Shown: positions 31,399-42,770 of the stretch, in pieces | Position numbering within the stretch: position 1 is the first letter of the stretch | Layout: each line of letters opens with the position of its first letter | Source: Thysanoteuthis rhombus | Taxonomy: Eukaryota; Mollusca; Cephalopoda; Oegopsida; Thysanoteuthidae | DNA: 64,000 nucleotides | Reading direction: 5' to 3' | Assembly (NCBI GenBank): GCA_963457665.1 | Contig: OY735228.1 | Span: 1,996,673-2,060,672 of the forward strand | Notes under the pieces: model-generated | Told to the model about the DNA's origin: nothing | Databases searched by the model: none | What the model saw: the letters and a program-made list of their open reading frames with translations, nothing else | Made by a program: the position numbers and the translations under genes

Positions 31399-32394
31399 GG
31401 GGGGGGCAAGGTCAGGAGGGAACTTCATAAAGCTAAGCCTTGAGGCTGGGGGGGGGGTGTGTGTGTAAATAATCCGTCATCAATTACTAACAAATAAGAA
31501 GCAAAAGGAGAAAGAATTGGTTGGAGAGTTTCGGGGTTTGATTCGATCTTCTTCTAACATGTTGGGCTCTTGAAGGAATGGAAAACCAGGCTTCCTGAGG
31601 CAAGAAAGATGTGAGTCTGAATCTGACCATGCGCTTATTTCATCTATAATCCCAATCTGCACTGGTGTATAAAAAGGAAACTAAAACATGAAATATCATA
31701 AATCCCAAGATGGTATAAATCAATTTAGAGAGGAATGAAATATAATGTTTTCATGTAAATCAACAAAAGGTTTTCAAAGCCAGAAGAACACTAAAATAGA
31801 AATTACACAGTAGATCAACGCAATTGAGAAACTTCTGGAACAATGTTTAAATCTCTGAACCAATGTTCCTTTTCCTGTTTTCACGGCCAAAGAACCTGTG
31901 ACCAACTGACGAAGTGGAGTGTACAGAAATATCTTTATTTGTAAGATGATCATTGATTTTTTTTTGTCTAAAGTTTACGAGACAAAAATCAGTTATTTTC
32001 AAGTAAAAGTGTACACTAAAAGAACTGATTTATTCGGAGTATTATTTTCTCTTTATCATTAGACACCGTGGATGAAAAATACTTTTTGCACCCCAAAATT
32101 GACTGGTTTGAAAATGAACATATTTTCCCTAGATACTGCATGATGTCATTGAAACATCAGTAGTCTTACTAACATAACCAAATCACACACGTTTTTTGAA
32201 AGTTACTTACCCTTAGAAAAACACTGTAGAAAAAAAAGCATTTTTTGTGCTTACAATCCAAAAAAGTCAAATAAGAAAAAACATCTAAAAAAAAATTTTC
32301 TTTTAACTTTCAGAAGTTACTTACCACACTTACAAAAAAAAACTCAACATAGGTTTCTTCAATTTTCATGTTGGTCTAGCTGGCTGGCTATGTA

Positions 32395-32590
32395 CATTTA
32401 TGCTAAATCAGTCCCTAGTTTGTGCCCAGCTGCATTTTTTTGTGACCCAACAAAAGGTGAGCGAAATAACTTATTCATTGATCATCCCTTTTTCCAATTT
32501 TTTTAATTGATGGCCCCCAACAAGGCATGCGGCCGAAATACATTGGTCACGTGACAGTTTCTACTGAGTGACTAACCAGACCTGTTCATT
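32395..32590 (-). repeat. Dispersed repeat family R1, copy c
   Basis: Plus-strand order: TGCTAAATCAGTCCCTAGTTT, GTGCCCAGCTGC, CCCAACAAAAGGTGAGCGAAA, TAACTTATTCATTGATCATC, GGCATGCGGCC and CAGTTTCTACTGAGTGACTA. This is the inverse of the 26227-26410 copy. Confidence 0.65.
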
Positions 32591-32782
32591 CATTATTCAA
32601 TCCTATATCATACATGGCATTAAAATTTTACGTCACAGCATGATTTTTTCTCGTGCTCAGCCACACTGCTTTGATAGAACACTGCTCTAGACTCACAATA
32701 AAGCATTGTGTTTCAAGAACAAGAGGTCCGCTTTACAAATGACTAGAATTGATCAAAGAACAAAGATCAAGTTACTCCATAA

Positions 32783-32826
<44 letters not shown>

Positions 32827-32830
32827 ATAT
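32783..32830. repeat. (TA)n microsatellite
   Basis: A TA dinucleotide run is followed by TATG steps. Confidence 0.9.
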
Positions 32831-33074
32831 TCATACATATCCTATGACATTTATAACAAATAATGGCTGAAAAGGATATAGAATTACAGAAATGTAATTG
32901 AATCATTTTTAATCTTTGATATGCAAAAGTGCTAGCACTTGACCTTGACAAGGTGAAAGTGAGCCATAAATATCCACGCATCTCTCTTTACATTCACAAA
33001 TTATGGACATATTAGAGAGCAAACGTGTTATCGTGATTTTTCTACCAATGGCCCCAGAAATCTATAGATATTTC

Positions 33075-33155
33075 AATCATAGGCATCTGCTGCGACTTTT
33101 CCGGGGTGGGTGCAAAGGGATATATTCGGGGGTAGGGTGAGGTGCAAAAAGATAT
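33075..33155 (+). repeat. Dispersed repeat family R3, copy a
   Basis: GGCATCTGCTGCGACTTTTC CGGGGTGGG followed by TGCAAAGGGATAT recurs at 44075-44140 (GGCGTCTGCTGCCACTTTTC) and inverted at 46655-46750. Confidence 0.55.
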
Positions 33156-33492
33156 ACCTGGACGTTGGTTGTCGAAAAAGTGAAGGACCAGGGAATGCTA
33201 AAGCTGTGACTCGTCCAGAGCTATCACTCTTCATAGTGACCCTACTCGATACTTGGCCTGTATAAGGTTCAAACGTCCTAAGTCCCCTTCCTCTCAGTGA
33301 CCAATGCCCTGTTTCTCTCCTGCCTCCCCACTAGAAACCCATGATTATAATATGGATTCCAAGAGAGTTGAAACCAAGCTCAAGTGAATCTTGAAATGGT
33401 TTCATTTGCATGAAGATATTTGTAGAAAAAGATCAAGTTAGATTTACAACTTCATTTTGCTTTAAACAAAACATCAATCTTTTACAATGGTG

Positions 33493-33558
33493 TAAATCTG
33501 GCAGGTCCAGATGTCACCAGGGCCTCTGGGTGAGAGGACCACCAGATGTTGCCAGATA
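33493..33558. repeat. Short fold-back with CTGGCA/TGCCAG ends
   Basis: ATCTGGCA near 33495 and TGCCAGAT near 33550 are inverted, with partly complementary interior (CCTCTGGGTGAGAGG). The ends recall the CCAGATT ends of the M1/M2 MITEs, so this may be a deleted member. Confidence 0.35.
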
Positions 33559-34645
33559 GATGACATAATTATTGCTTAAAGAAAATCATTGAAAGCTTCT
33601 TACTGATACAGCTTAATCCCTTTTGAAATTAAACCGGTTAGAAAGTTTTAAATAACCAGGAACTAAGATGAGTAATTAAAAAAATCTCATTTTATGATAA
33701 ACATATTGTTCATTATGCAGAAAGAAAACAGCCTTTTTTTCTTAGTTTACTTTAGAATAAAATTGTGTAAGTTTATACTTTATTTAGTAAGAATGTCTTT
33801 GAGCAGTACAAAGCTTTGATACTGCTATAATTAGCAGATACATAATGAAACATAAAAGAGGAGGAAAAAAAAGATTTTAAAGTGTTTTAAAAAAAAAAAA
33901 AAAATCTTTATAAGCTAATTTTGTTTCAGACTCGTCAGAGGATGACTTGTCAGAAAAATGATCACAAGTTCTGAGTGGAAACGATTTGAACAAGTTCAAA
34001 GAATGTCATCTAAAATGGTAAACAAAGAATTACAGTAAATTTACATCAAAACTCCTAAACTGATACAGTGCGAACAAAAGAATCTGTTTCTTCTAAAACT
34101 CTTTTAATTTGAATGCAGTTTAAGCACGTTTTAATTTTGATCATTGCATCTCAACTTCTTCAGCATTTTTTCAATGAGTCAGTAACTTAAGAGTCATTCT
34201 AAGACACTCATAATCCTGATTCAAACTCAGCTGGTCAGAGCCAAGAACAAATATAACCCTTTGCCAACTATTTAAAATGATTTTGTGTAATCTGGATGAA
34301 AATGGCCTCCAAGAAGATCACCATGAACCAATTTGGTATCAAACTGAATCCGTTCTATATTTAATAAATTGCTAAAGAGAAGATGGTGCCAGAAGAAGCA
34401 AATGAGTAGTGACCAGTTACTTCCCTTGTTTTATGTATCCAAAATCAGAATAATTGAAGATTTTCTGACTCATCACATTCCTGCCAGACAGTCAAAAGGA
34501 AATTATGCCAAGATCCTATCAAAACTAAAAACTCTGCATATCTTCTGAAGACTTCATTGTGGATTTGACATATGAGTCCTGTCTGAAAAAGATTCAGCCA
34601 TTTAATATTATCAAGTAAAAAGAAGCCTACCTAGGGCAATGGTGC

Positions 34646-34802
34646 CACAGTCTACTTCAGAGTACTCCCCTTGAGAACACACGGACTTATCCAAACATTG
34701 AATCCACTTTTCAGAACAGTCTGTGAAGTCCCCTTTCAGGATTGCCATCAGCAGCCTTGTTGCATTTTCCTCATCAACAGTTTGAAATCTCCTCCCTTTC
34801 AA
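34646..34802 (-). pseudogene. Mariner-type transposase C-terminal fragment
   Basis: The minus frame reads LKGRRFQTVDEENATRLLMA, ILKGDFTDCSEKWIQCLDKS and VCSQGEYSEVD. This follows the end of Tc1/mariner transposases, where LKGRRFxTVxEIKENA, a DCFEKWxxRWDKC segment and SQGEYFEGD occur in order. Only the C-terminus is seen; the catalytic DD(34)D region is absent. Splice-like edges (CTAG|GTAGGC) made it look like a host exon, but the motif order argues for a transposon relic. Confidence 0.7.
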
Positions 34803-35107
34803 TGGAGAAACGCAAGATGTCACAAATCTGAACTCAAGTGTGTGTGTGTGCGTGTGTGGGGGTGACAACTCTGCACATGATGTGAAGAATACTGGCAAAT
34901 GCAATTGTATGGCATCTCGCTGCTGATTGAGTAACCTAAAGGGAGAGTGCCTGTTTACTCATGTGCAGTAAGTTCTCCTCTGATAGATTGTAAAGTTGCA
35001 TAAATGCCATGCAACAGGTTCTGCAGATTCCCAACATGGCAAACATACTGTCAATAGTTTTGAGAAGGGTCATTAACATTCAAATAGTTTTTTTGGATGA
35101 TTGAACT

Positions 35108-35270
35108 CATTGTTGTAAACATAACATTTTGGCCCACCCATTCTATGGCCTTCTTCAAGAGTACTATCCGATTGTGACAGTGTTAAGTAGAATTTCTCCA
35201 AAGTTAGATATGCTATAACCCAAAGAAGGCCAGAGAATGGATCAGCCGAAATGCTGTATTTACAACACAA
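35108..35270. repeat. Inverted pair of hammerhead-like units (H6, H7)
   Basis: H6 on the minus strand (35110-35160) reads TTGAAGAAGGCCATAGAATG...GGGCCAAAATG. H7 on the plus strand (35223-35270) reads AAAGAAGGCCAGAGAATGGA...CAGCCGAAATG. Both continue into TTTACAACA. They face each other across about 60 bases. Confidence 0.5.
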
Positions 35271-35391
35271 ACAATAAGAAGGGATTCAATCATCTGAAAA
35301 ACTCTTTGAATAGTTAACATGTTCTAAGCTCGTCCACTTTTTGTTTCTTTTCCTCCCTCTTTCTCGAGGGTTGATTAAAGCTTTGTGTAAG

Positions 35392-35740
35392 ATGGTGCAA
35401 GTATTGTAATGGTTACCGGCATTGAGAATGGAATCAGTAAGCCACATTTATGCCCTCGGGAATAGCACAAATCCATCTCTCCCTCCCGCTGAGCTATGGG
35501 TAAAATAGTAGGGCAGATTGGGTTCTCTAGCGTGGGGAGGCAACCAGTCTAGGAGAAGGAAAACTCTGAATTCAAAGCCAGTCAACCAGAAAATAGTGCC
35601 AATTAGCCCCTACCTTTCCCCAAACCAGCATGACCATTCATACAACTTTCACGGGGGGTGGGGGTGGGGGTGGAAAGCCTTTGTCCAGTGGATCTATAAT
35701 GACTGCTGCTGCTGATTTACTCACCCCCCCCACTTATTAT
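35392..35740 (+). repeat. SINE family D, copy 2, with G-rich tract
   Basis: The body order matches 21003-21235: a TGTAATGGTTACCGGCATTG head, GCACAAATCCATCTCTCCC, GGGCAGATTGGGTTCTCTAGC, then CTCTGAATTCAAAGCCAG. A tract of G runs (6, 5, 5, 2) separated by single T lies at 35653-35673. Confidence 0.6.
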
Positions 35741-36489
35741 TTGTGGGCAGAAACCTGATACATCGGGACCACTACTATAACTTGTGGCTACTGACTGACT
35801 GTAAAGAGAAATACTAACCTACAAACTCTCTTGTCCCAAACATCAATATTGAATCAATTTCATTTCAAATAAGAATCTCTGGATATAAAATTGTTCCTGA
35901 CTCTCTCTACAGGGTTTATATTAATCTTTTATTTCAGGTTCTCCTTTGCAAATTTTAAACCCTCCAGGAAAAATGAGTCCACGTTCAGGAGGTGGATTTT
36001 TTTTTGACACTTGTCTTTTCTAATTCCTTGAAGTGTTTATTTCAAGATTCTGCCAGGTAACAGGCTGAAGTAATGTCCCGTAGGATTCAATTTTTAACCG
36101 CTTATTACATTGCAAAGCTGAACCTGAACAGAGGAAGAATAAAAAATTGCAGAACTTATGAAAGAAACGACATACAAAGACTAATTAACACATTTTTTAA
36201 TATAATTTTGACCTAAAGAGTTCTGTAAAATTGTTATTATTGAGATTCAAACATATTATTGGCGATTCCTCACTTATTAATCACTGTTACACACAACAGA
36301 CTGGTTTAATTACTGTTGCTAGGTTTCGGTTATTCATACTTCCTGATATTTATATCTATCTATTTATCTATCTGTCTATCTGGACTTTGCTCGGCTCTTA
36401 TGATTCATAATAGGAATTAAAAATTTTGCACAAACACTCCACTCAATGAGTAGGGAAAATACAGTATATTTTAAAAAATTCCCTGCCAT

Positions 36490-36690
36490 AATCGGTATTC
36501 AGTGGGGGGTTCAATATGCAATGCATGTTTATGCTGAATTAGTCACAAGTTTGTGCCCGCTTGTTTTTTGAAAATTGAGACCTTTTCCAGTGATCACAGC
36601 CCAACAAAAAGCAAGAGAAGTAACTTATTGATTGATCACTATTTTTTTTCCAATTTTTCAATTGATCACCCGCAATATGGCATGTATGGG
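36490..36690 (-). repeat. Dispersed repeat family R1, copy d
   Basis: Plus-strand order: CAGTGGGGGGTTCAATATGC, TTTATGCTGAATTAGTCAC, GTTTGTGCCCGCTTG, CCCAACAAAAAGCAAGAG, TAACTTATTGATTGATCAC and ATATGGCATG. It matches copies c and e. Confidence 0.65.
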
Positions 36691-38096
36691 TAGTGGTGGA
36701 GATTCATAATTTGCCATTTGGCATTTTTCAAGACTAAAATTGAGCATATTTGGTACTGAACAAAGCTCTTTGGTTCTGAAAATGAAGATTTGGTACTAAA
36801 GGGAATTTTACAAAAGATAACTATCCCTTACTTATGAATGATACGATGAAATAAAAATATACATGAACGATAGATAAAATATAAGTATTTAATTCATTTT
36901 TCCTTCAAGCATAGTTTGATGATTGATTTATATTCAAGTTATATGACTATTTTGGTACCAAAGCTATTTAATTTGGTCCCAAGACCATATAAATTTGGTT
37001 CTCTATGGCAAAAGACATATGGCAACCCCATTGTTCACTGTATTAGTAATTCACCTTAGTTGAGGTCATTTCTAGAAAATGCTAATTCTATACTTATTAA
37101 AGGGCTTTTTGAGCATGCCTCCCATTTGATTTAGATGTATAAAAATCACACACATCTAAATCCATTAATGCTTTTATGGTAAAGTATATAGGACATGAAG
37201 ACGGTTATTTCATAGAATGTAGAACCATGACGGAGGTCAGAAGGTATTCGTAAGTGTTGAAAAATGTATAAAACATGTCAACCTGTAAGGTGTTATTCAT
37301 TTTAGGATCTACTCTATATTCAGACTGGATTAGGATAAGGTTGAGTGACTGCACTTATAAGTAAAAAAGATTCAGTAGTGTGTAAAAACAAAGCCTTTAC
37401 AACTAATGATTTTGGTAAAGATTTCGATGACTCAAAACAGTTAATTTAGTATGGGAAACATTTTCGTCATTATATGCGCTTTCCATTAATGAGAATTTTG
37501 TTGCTTCTGGAAATTTGTCAGTCTTGAGAAAAATTAATTTGTCAAGGTTTCAAGCAGGGAGTTCTGTTCACACAATAATTACAATACTAAATTGGACCTT
37601 TACTTCCTGTCCATCATATGAAACTACAGGTGTGAAGTATTGAGTCACTTCCCTTGTGAAGATTGGGTCAACATGGCAGAGGGAGAGAGACAGAGAGAAA
37701 AAAAAGACAGAGGGGGAAAGAGAGAGAGCATTTTCAAGTGTTGGAGGAGATATAAAATGTCAACCAATAGGGTGTTACATTTTCAACCTTATCCTGAACC
37801 TATCTGCACCCAGACACGATCTGGATACGGTTGAGTAACTACAGATATATGTAAATTAGATTTGTCAGTGCTGAGAATAAAGATTAAAAAAACTCTGACT
37901 AGTTTTCACTTATGGTCGGAGGATGAGTACAGTAGACATGAGAAAAAAAAATTCCTTTTTCTTCCAACATTTTTATTTGAATGTTCTAGAATGTTAACAA
38001 GTAAGAAACAGGGTTAGAGAGAGGTTGGCACTTGTTCTTTCTCAAAGCCTCAGTCAAGTTGGAATCATTTGAATTGTTTCCTCTCATTATTTATCT

Positions 38097-38398
38097 ATGT
38101 GTGTGTGTGTGTGTGTCTGTGTGTGTGTGTGTGTTTATGTATGTGTGTGTGTGTGTGTGTGTGTATGTGTGTGTGTGTGTGTATGTGCACGCGCGTGTGT
38201 GTATGTGTGTGTGTGTGTGCGTATGTGTGTGTATGTGTGTCTGTGCGCATATGTGTGTGCGCATATGTGTGTGCGTATGTGTGTGTATGTGTGTGTGTGT
38301 GCGCGTATGTGTGTGCGTATGTGTGTGTATGTGCGCGTATGTGTGTATGTGTGTGCGCGCGTATGTGTGTGTATGTGTGTGTGTGTGTGTGTGTGTAT
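38097..38398. repeat. ~300 bp (GT)n tract with GCGC interruptions
   Basis: Nearly pure alternating purine-pyrimidine (GT, GTAT, GCGC, GCGT). The Cys/Val/Met and His/Thr frames across it are artefacts. Confidence 0.95.
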
Positions 38399-40091
38399 GG
38401 TTGATCTCTTAGGAGATGGGGCAATTTAAATACCTTTGGGGTAATGAGGAATTTGGGTGTGAAGAGCAAAAAAGCATTCTGTGGTTTAAAACTGTTCAAT
38501 TACTAATTATACAATGATATTAATTCCTAATTAAAAAATACTATTGATTACTAATTTTACTATGGATTCCATAGAAACTAATGCTTAACTCATTTACTTT
38601 GTGAAGTAATAAAGTGACGAGGTAACTGCGTTGCTCTTACTAAACTTCATACAATGAAGAAGTTACAAAAATTTTAGTAAGTGCCATAATATTCATACAT
38701 CAATATTTTTTTTTATAAGGAATCACAGATATTTTTCTAGATTCATACTCTGAGATTTGGTTAATGACTTGATTTATATACAATTATTATACCCGTTCAA
38801 CACTAAATTTGTTTCATTATAGTAAGAGGGAAATCTAATCTCATGAGCTGTTGAGACGGGGCAAGGGGCAAAAAAGGTCTAGAACCAGTGATCAAGTCCT
38901 TAATTTGCTTGGGCTGACCAACTGACAGGGATTGATGCGTATCGGTGGTCAGTATTTGAACTCAGATAAAAGCCAGAATTTTTAATGCTGACTTTCAATA
39001 CTGGCTGATCTTCCTTGCTTGAAAGATTGGTGGAACACATTCTTCCAAGCACCATTTCACCTAATAAAGGGCCAAGCAAATATTCATAAATATCCTGACA
39101 GACTCTCATAGTTCATTATTATCAATTTGAATAAAAAATATTTACCTTCGTCTCAATTTTTGTTGCTGAAAGGAAACTGGCTTGGGTTTAGTTGTGATAA
39201 AAAGTAACACAAATAGAGATGAAAGTATATAGTAACGAAAAAAAAATTCACAATTATTTACTATACGTCATTTAATAAAATAATTAAAATAAATTGGACT
39301 ACCATCTGTGAACAACCAGTGAATAACAAAACTTGGCACGGATGAGATTTAGATAGGGGATGAGTTCAAGAGTTTGATTTTGACAAAAAAGTAATAATGT
39401 TGATTTACAATATTTCATCAAACAAGGTAAACGAAGGAGAGAATTTGACTAAAGAAGTGATATTGTTTTTTACCGACATCCCATGAATCATTAAAAGAGC
39501 TTTTCGGACAATTGAAACAAAGTCTTTGTTATTTCTTTTCCCACGACATTTTAGAAAAAGAAATTCTATTTGCTACCATTTTATACTTTGCTTTACCAGA
39601 GAAAGAGACCCTCTCTTTTTGTACAGATCAGACGAAGGCGATAGAATGGATTGACTGAAATGCTTCGTTCACCGAACAAAAAATTTATCCTGTCACAGGA
39701 AGCGACTCCAATCACTGAACGATAGTGTATTCAAATTTAGCGGTCATGTTGTCATGCTCAATTTCATTCATATATAAGCAGATAAGTTGAAGGTTTTCTA
39801 AGTCACTAAGTGCACATAATCTTGGCGACCTTGAAAAAGAATAGAGTACTAATGGTTGATGTTAACAATTCTTCTCAAAATTATAGACAAGATCACAAGG
39901 AAGTTAGAACAAGAAAATGTTGTTGAAAATTAAAAATATTATTAGTTGACAAGCTTCATCTAATAAGAAATAATAAAGATAATATGGCAGCAATTAATAC
40001 TACTACAGTAAAAACAATAACAGATATGGTGCCAAGAGAGATTGGATAAGAATGAAGGGTTGGTTTAAAGGTTAGATTTGTTCTTCAGCCC

Positions 40092-40270
40092 ACTGTAGAG
40101 TTCTCATAGCTCAGTTAATAAGAGCAGATGGTACAGTTAACCAGGTTTCCCTCAGGTAAAACAGATGTGACATTGAGTCTCACTGAGAGCCTATTCTCTA
40201 TTTCTGATCTGTGCTGTTAATTCACTGCCTAAAATTGACGGTCTGAGTAGTTGCAATAAAAAGCAATTAA
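40092..40270 (+). repeat. tRNA-derived SINE, A-rich tail
   Basis: The A-box-like CATAGCTCAGTTAATAAGAG near 40106 is followed by a long insertion, TTGAGTCTCACTGAGAGCC, then CTGTTAATTCACTGCC and GACGGTCTGAGTAGTTGCAA with an A-rich tail. The tail is shared with 61440-61550. Confidence 0.6.
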
Positions 40271-40384
40271 GATTAAGATGAAAGACAATACTAGTCCCAA
40301 ATTGATAATGGTTGACCATGCTTCATCTAATGAAATTAAATAAATATTTAGGTACTAATATAGATTTTAGAAAACATAATTTTT

Positions 40385-40629
40385 AATCATTGTTATTGGA
40401 TCATTTGAATGGAACTGATTTAGAGACTTCATCATCTTTTATAAATACTGAAATATTTTGTTTATCTTTCATGAATTCTCTTATTTCTTTTTATTTATGC
40501 ACCATTTTTAACATCATGTGTGTTTAAAATAGCGCATAGATGAAAAGAAATAAGAGAATTCATGAAAGAAACGTTTACATAGTGAAGTATTTAAATCAGT
40601 TCCATTCAAATGATTTAATAACAACGATT
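40385..40629. repeat. ~245 bp near-perfect palindrome upstream of the GOLM-type gene
   Basis: The left arm contains ATCATTTGAATGGAACTGATT, TTTCATGAATTCTCTTATTT and TTATGCACCATTTTTAA. The right arm read in reverse contains ATCATTTGAATGGAACTGATT, TTTCATGAATTCTCTTATTT and TATGCGCTATTTTAAA. Arms are about 115 bases around an axis near 40515. It ends about 200 bases before the start codon at 40827. Confidence 0.85.
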
Positions 40630-40826
40630 CTCCAGAGCAACAAGAAGAAAGATTTCGATTGCCCGGAAGAATATTTGAAGATCGCACGAAGCGAAAATTG
40701 TGCCAAATTTGTTTTTTGTGGCGTTGTCGGGCTTCCGTAGACAAAGCAAATCAGCCAACCAGTGACAGCGAGGCTTGAAGTCGGAACGATTGACGGTAAA
40801 TCCAAAAAAAACCTTCATATCTTAAC

Positions 40827-41210
40827 ATGGCGGGGAATGTACGTGGAGCAATGAGACCACAAGGAAGATCCCCTCCGTTTCTCTTGATTGGCCTGTGTGT
40901 GGCCCTCTGCATCCTCGGTTTTAATTATTGGAGCCTTTCCTATAGGAACAGGGAACTTGCTGGACAGATCGTGGACCTTCAGGATCAGGTACGACGGTCA
41001 ATGTCCAAGAGAATGACTGCCGAGAGGCGAGGGGCGACCGTCGTGGACGAACTGAAAAAATGCGAAAGCACTCTGGACATGGAAAAGAATGAGATTGCTA
41101 GAAAAGAAAGCGAAGTTATTTCGCTTTCAGAACAGCTCAGAAATAAAGTGACAGAAATGACAGACTGCGAGAGTAAGATTAAAGATGTAGAAGAAATTCG
41201 GACAAATTTG
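40827..41210 (+). CDS. GOLM1: GOLM1/GOLM2-family Golgi membrane protein, first coding exon
   Basis: It encodes 128 residues of a type II Golgi membrane protein: a short basic cytosolic tail (MAGNVRGAMRPQGRS), one membrane segment (about residues 16-36, PPFLLIGLCVALCILGF), then NYWSLSYRNRELAGQIVDLQ leading into a lumenal coiled coil (about 40-128). GFNYW immediately after the membrane segment is the family signature (FNYWSIS in GOLM2, GFNYWIASS in GOLM1). The start codon context is AACATGG. The exon ends at a clear donor TTG|GTAAGAG in phase 0; the frame beyond reaches a stop within about 40 bases. Later exons were not found in the following 23 kb. Invertebrates may have one GOLM gene, so the paralog name is uncertain. 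Confidence 0.85.
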
Positions 41211-41439
41211 GTAAGAGTTTATATTTCTATTTTTTTGATTATTAATTTATAAAAAAATGCGGTCGGTTGGGGTTAAGATTTGGGAAATACCAAGAAAATA
41301 CCAAAATGGCTAAAAAAATCAGGATTTTTTCCCCTAACTATGTAACATTACAAAATCCGATCAAAGAATGCTTTACACCCTTCACAAAGAGTTGAGACTC
41401 CATGATAATAAAGAAAGTAACCGAATACTTCTCATCTGT

Positions 41440-41520
41440 TGTTTCATACGACGGACGGAAAGTAAGGGTCCAATCTAGCATTACAGTTGCTTTGTAAATA
41501 GAAATATTCCCTCTAAAATC
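41440..41520 (+). repeat. Dispersed repeat R1-related, copy g
   Basis: GGACGGAAAGTAAGGGTCCAATCTAGCATT followed by TTTGTAAATAGAAAT is a diverged form of the R1 core. It sits 230 bases after the GOLM donor site. Confidence 0.45.
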
Positions 41521-42604
41521 TTGTATTTTTTTTCTCAAAACCAACACATTTCTAGAAGAAACTAAGGTCTTATTAAATGAAGAAAACACGTAGAATTGGA
41601 ATTTTACCAAATCTTAACCTTGGCTTTTAAAAGACTAAAAATACAAGCGAAAAAGATAAGTCTAACAGGGTTAGGGTGTCAAAAATATTTTCAAGTTGGA
41701 AAAAAAAAAGAGTTTTCTTTTCTTAAAACTAACCCGAAACCTTGAAATCATTTCGTAATTGTTGAATTGAAAAAAAAAAATGAAATTGATATTAAATTGC
41801 GCGCACTTGACTCTTCAATTGCAAATTTATTGATTTTACTTTTTTTAAAATGTTAAATGACAATCGCGATCGTAACAGACTAGTGAGATTGTTTTGCGCT
41901 AGTTTTTAGACTGTATAACATGTAAAAATAAATAATAATACTCGATTATTAATATTATTTCTCCTTGTTGAAATAGATTGTTGTGTTTCAAGACAGAGGA
42001 GACTGTCTACTGTAGTATTATTTATTTATCTTCTGGGACTATAAAAATAACAAGAAAACGACTCTCAAAATGTAAATTAAAAGTGAATTATATGAAGTTA
42101 TAGTATGTAAAACTAGATTTTCTTTATTTTCATATCAAATGTGAAGTCCGTGTGTGCAAATATGTAGAGTCAAGTGTTGTCAAGACACGCCAACTTAACC
42201 AGCCTACTGTATTCAATTTAATTATATCATCCTTGAATACCATATTAAAAGAAATATTGATAGAGAAGCCCCTCGAAAACGAAAATTCCAAGTTAATTCT
42301 AATAACAGCAGAAGAAGAATGACTTATTGGGGAAAAAAAAAGATAAATTTCTTCTCGACGAAAAAGAAAATGAAATGTTGTCTGTTTGGTTTGCTTATGT
42401 ACAAACCCACTTATGACAACATCGTCACGTGATTCAAATTCTAGTCTACTAGTTCAGCTTCACCATGACTATTTATTTAGTATTTACATTTGGTTGTTGT
42501 TGAGTTTAGTAGGAAAACAAACAAAACTGAAGGGTCTTGAATATTTGTAATGGTCAAGATTTGATCAAGTAAACAGAAATGAAAAAAAATATTTTCCCTA
42601 AGTA

Positions 42605-42770
42605 CGAGTTAGTTTTAGCCTTGATTGGATCGGACACAAAGTAAGGGTTCAGTTTAGCAGATATCTACATTGTAAATTGAACAGCGGGTGTTGCGATGAC
42701 AGGCACGAAGTTATAAGGGTCCAGTTTGACATTATACGTGAATTTGTAAATCGATCACCCACTTTAGGGT
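42605..42770 (+). repeat. Dispersed repeat R1-related, two nearby cores (copy h)
   Basis: GGACACAAAGTAAGGGTTCAGTTTAGCA...TTGTAAATTGAAC is followed about 65 bases later by AAGTTATAAGGGTCCAGTTTGACATTA...TTTGTAAATCGA. This looks like an internal duplication of the R1 core. Confidence 0.45.

Larger units (their letters stand above)
24991..40384. other. Gene-poor interval between the divergent genes
   Basis: No exon of a cellular gene was recognised between the 5' side of GKAP1 and the GOLM-type gene. The interval contains the listed R1, R3, SINE, hAT-like, mariner and hammerhead-like repeats and the GT tract. Promoters and 5' UTR exons of both genes could lie here but are not visible by eye. Confidence 0.5.

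Noticed and set aside
38032..38499. Open frames of 110-134 codons rich in Cys/Val or His/Thr
   Set aside because: They come from the (GT)n tract and have no non-repeat protein content.
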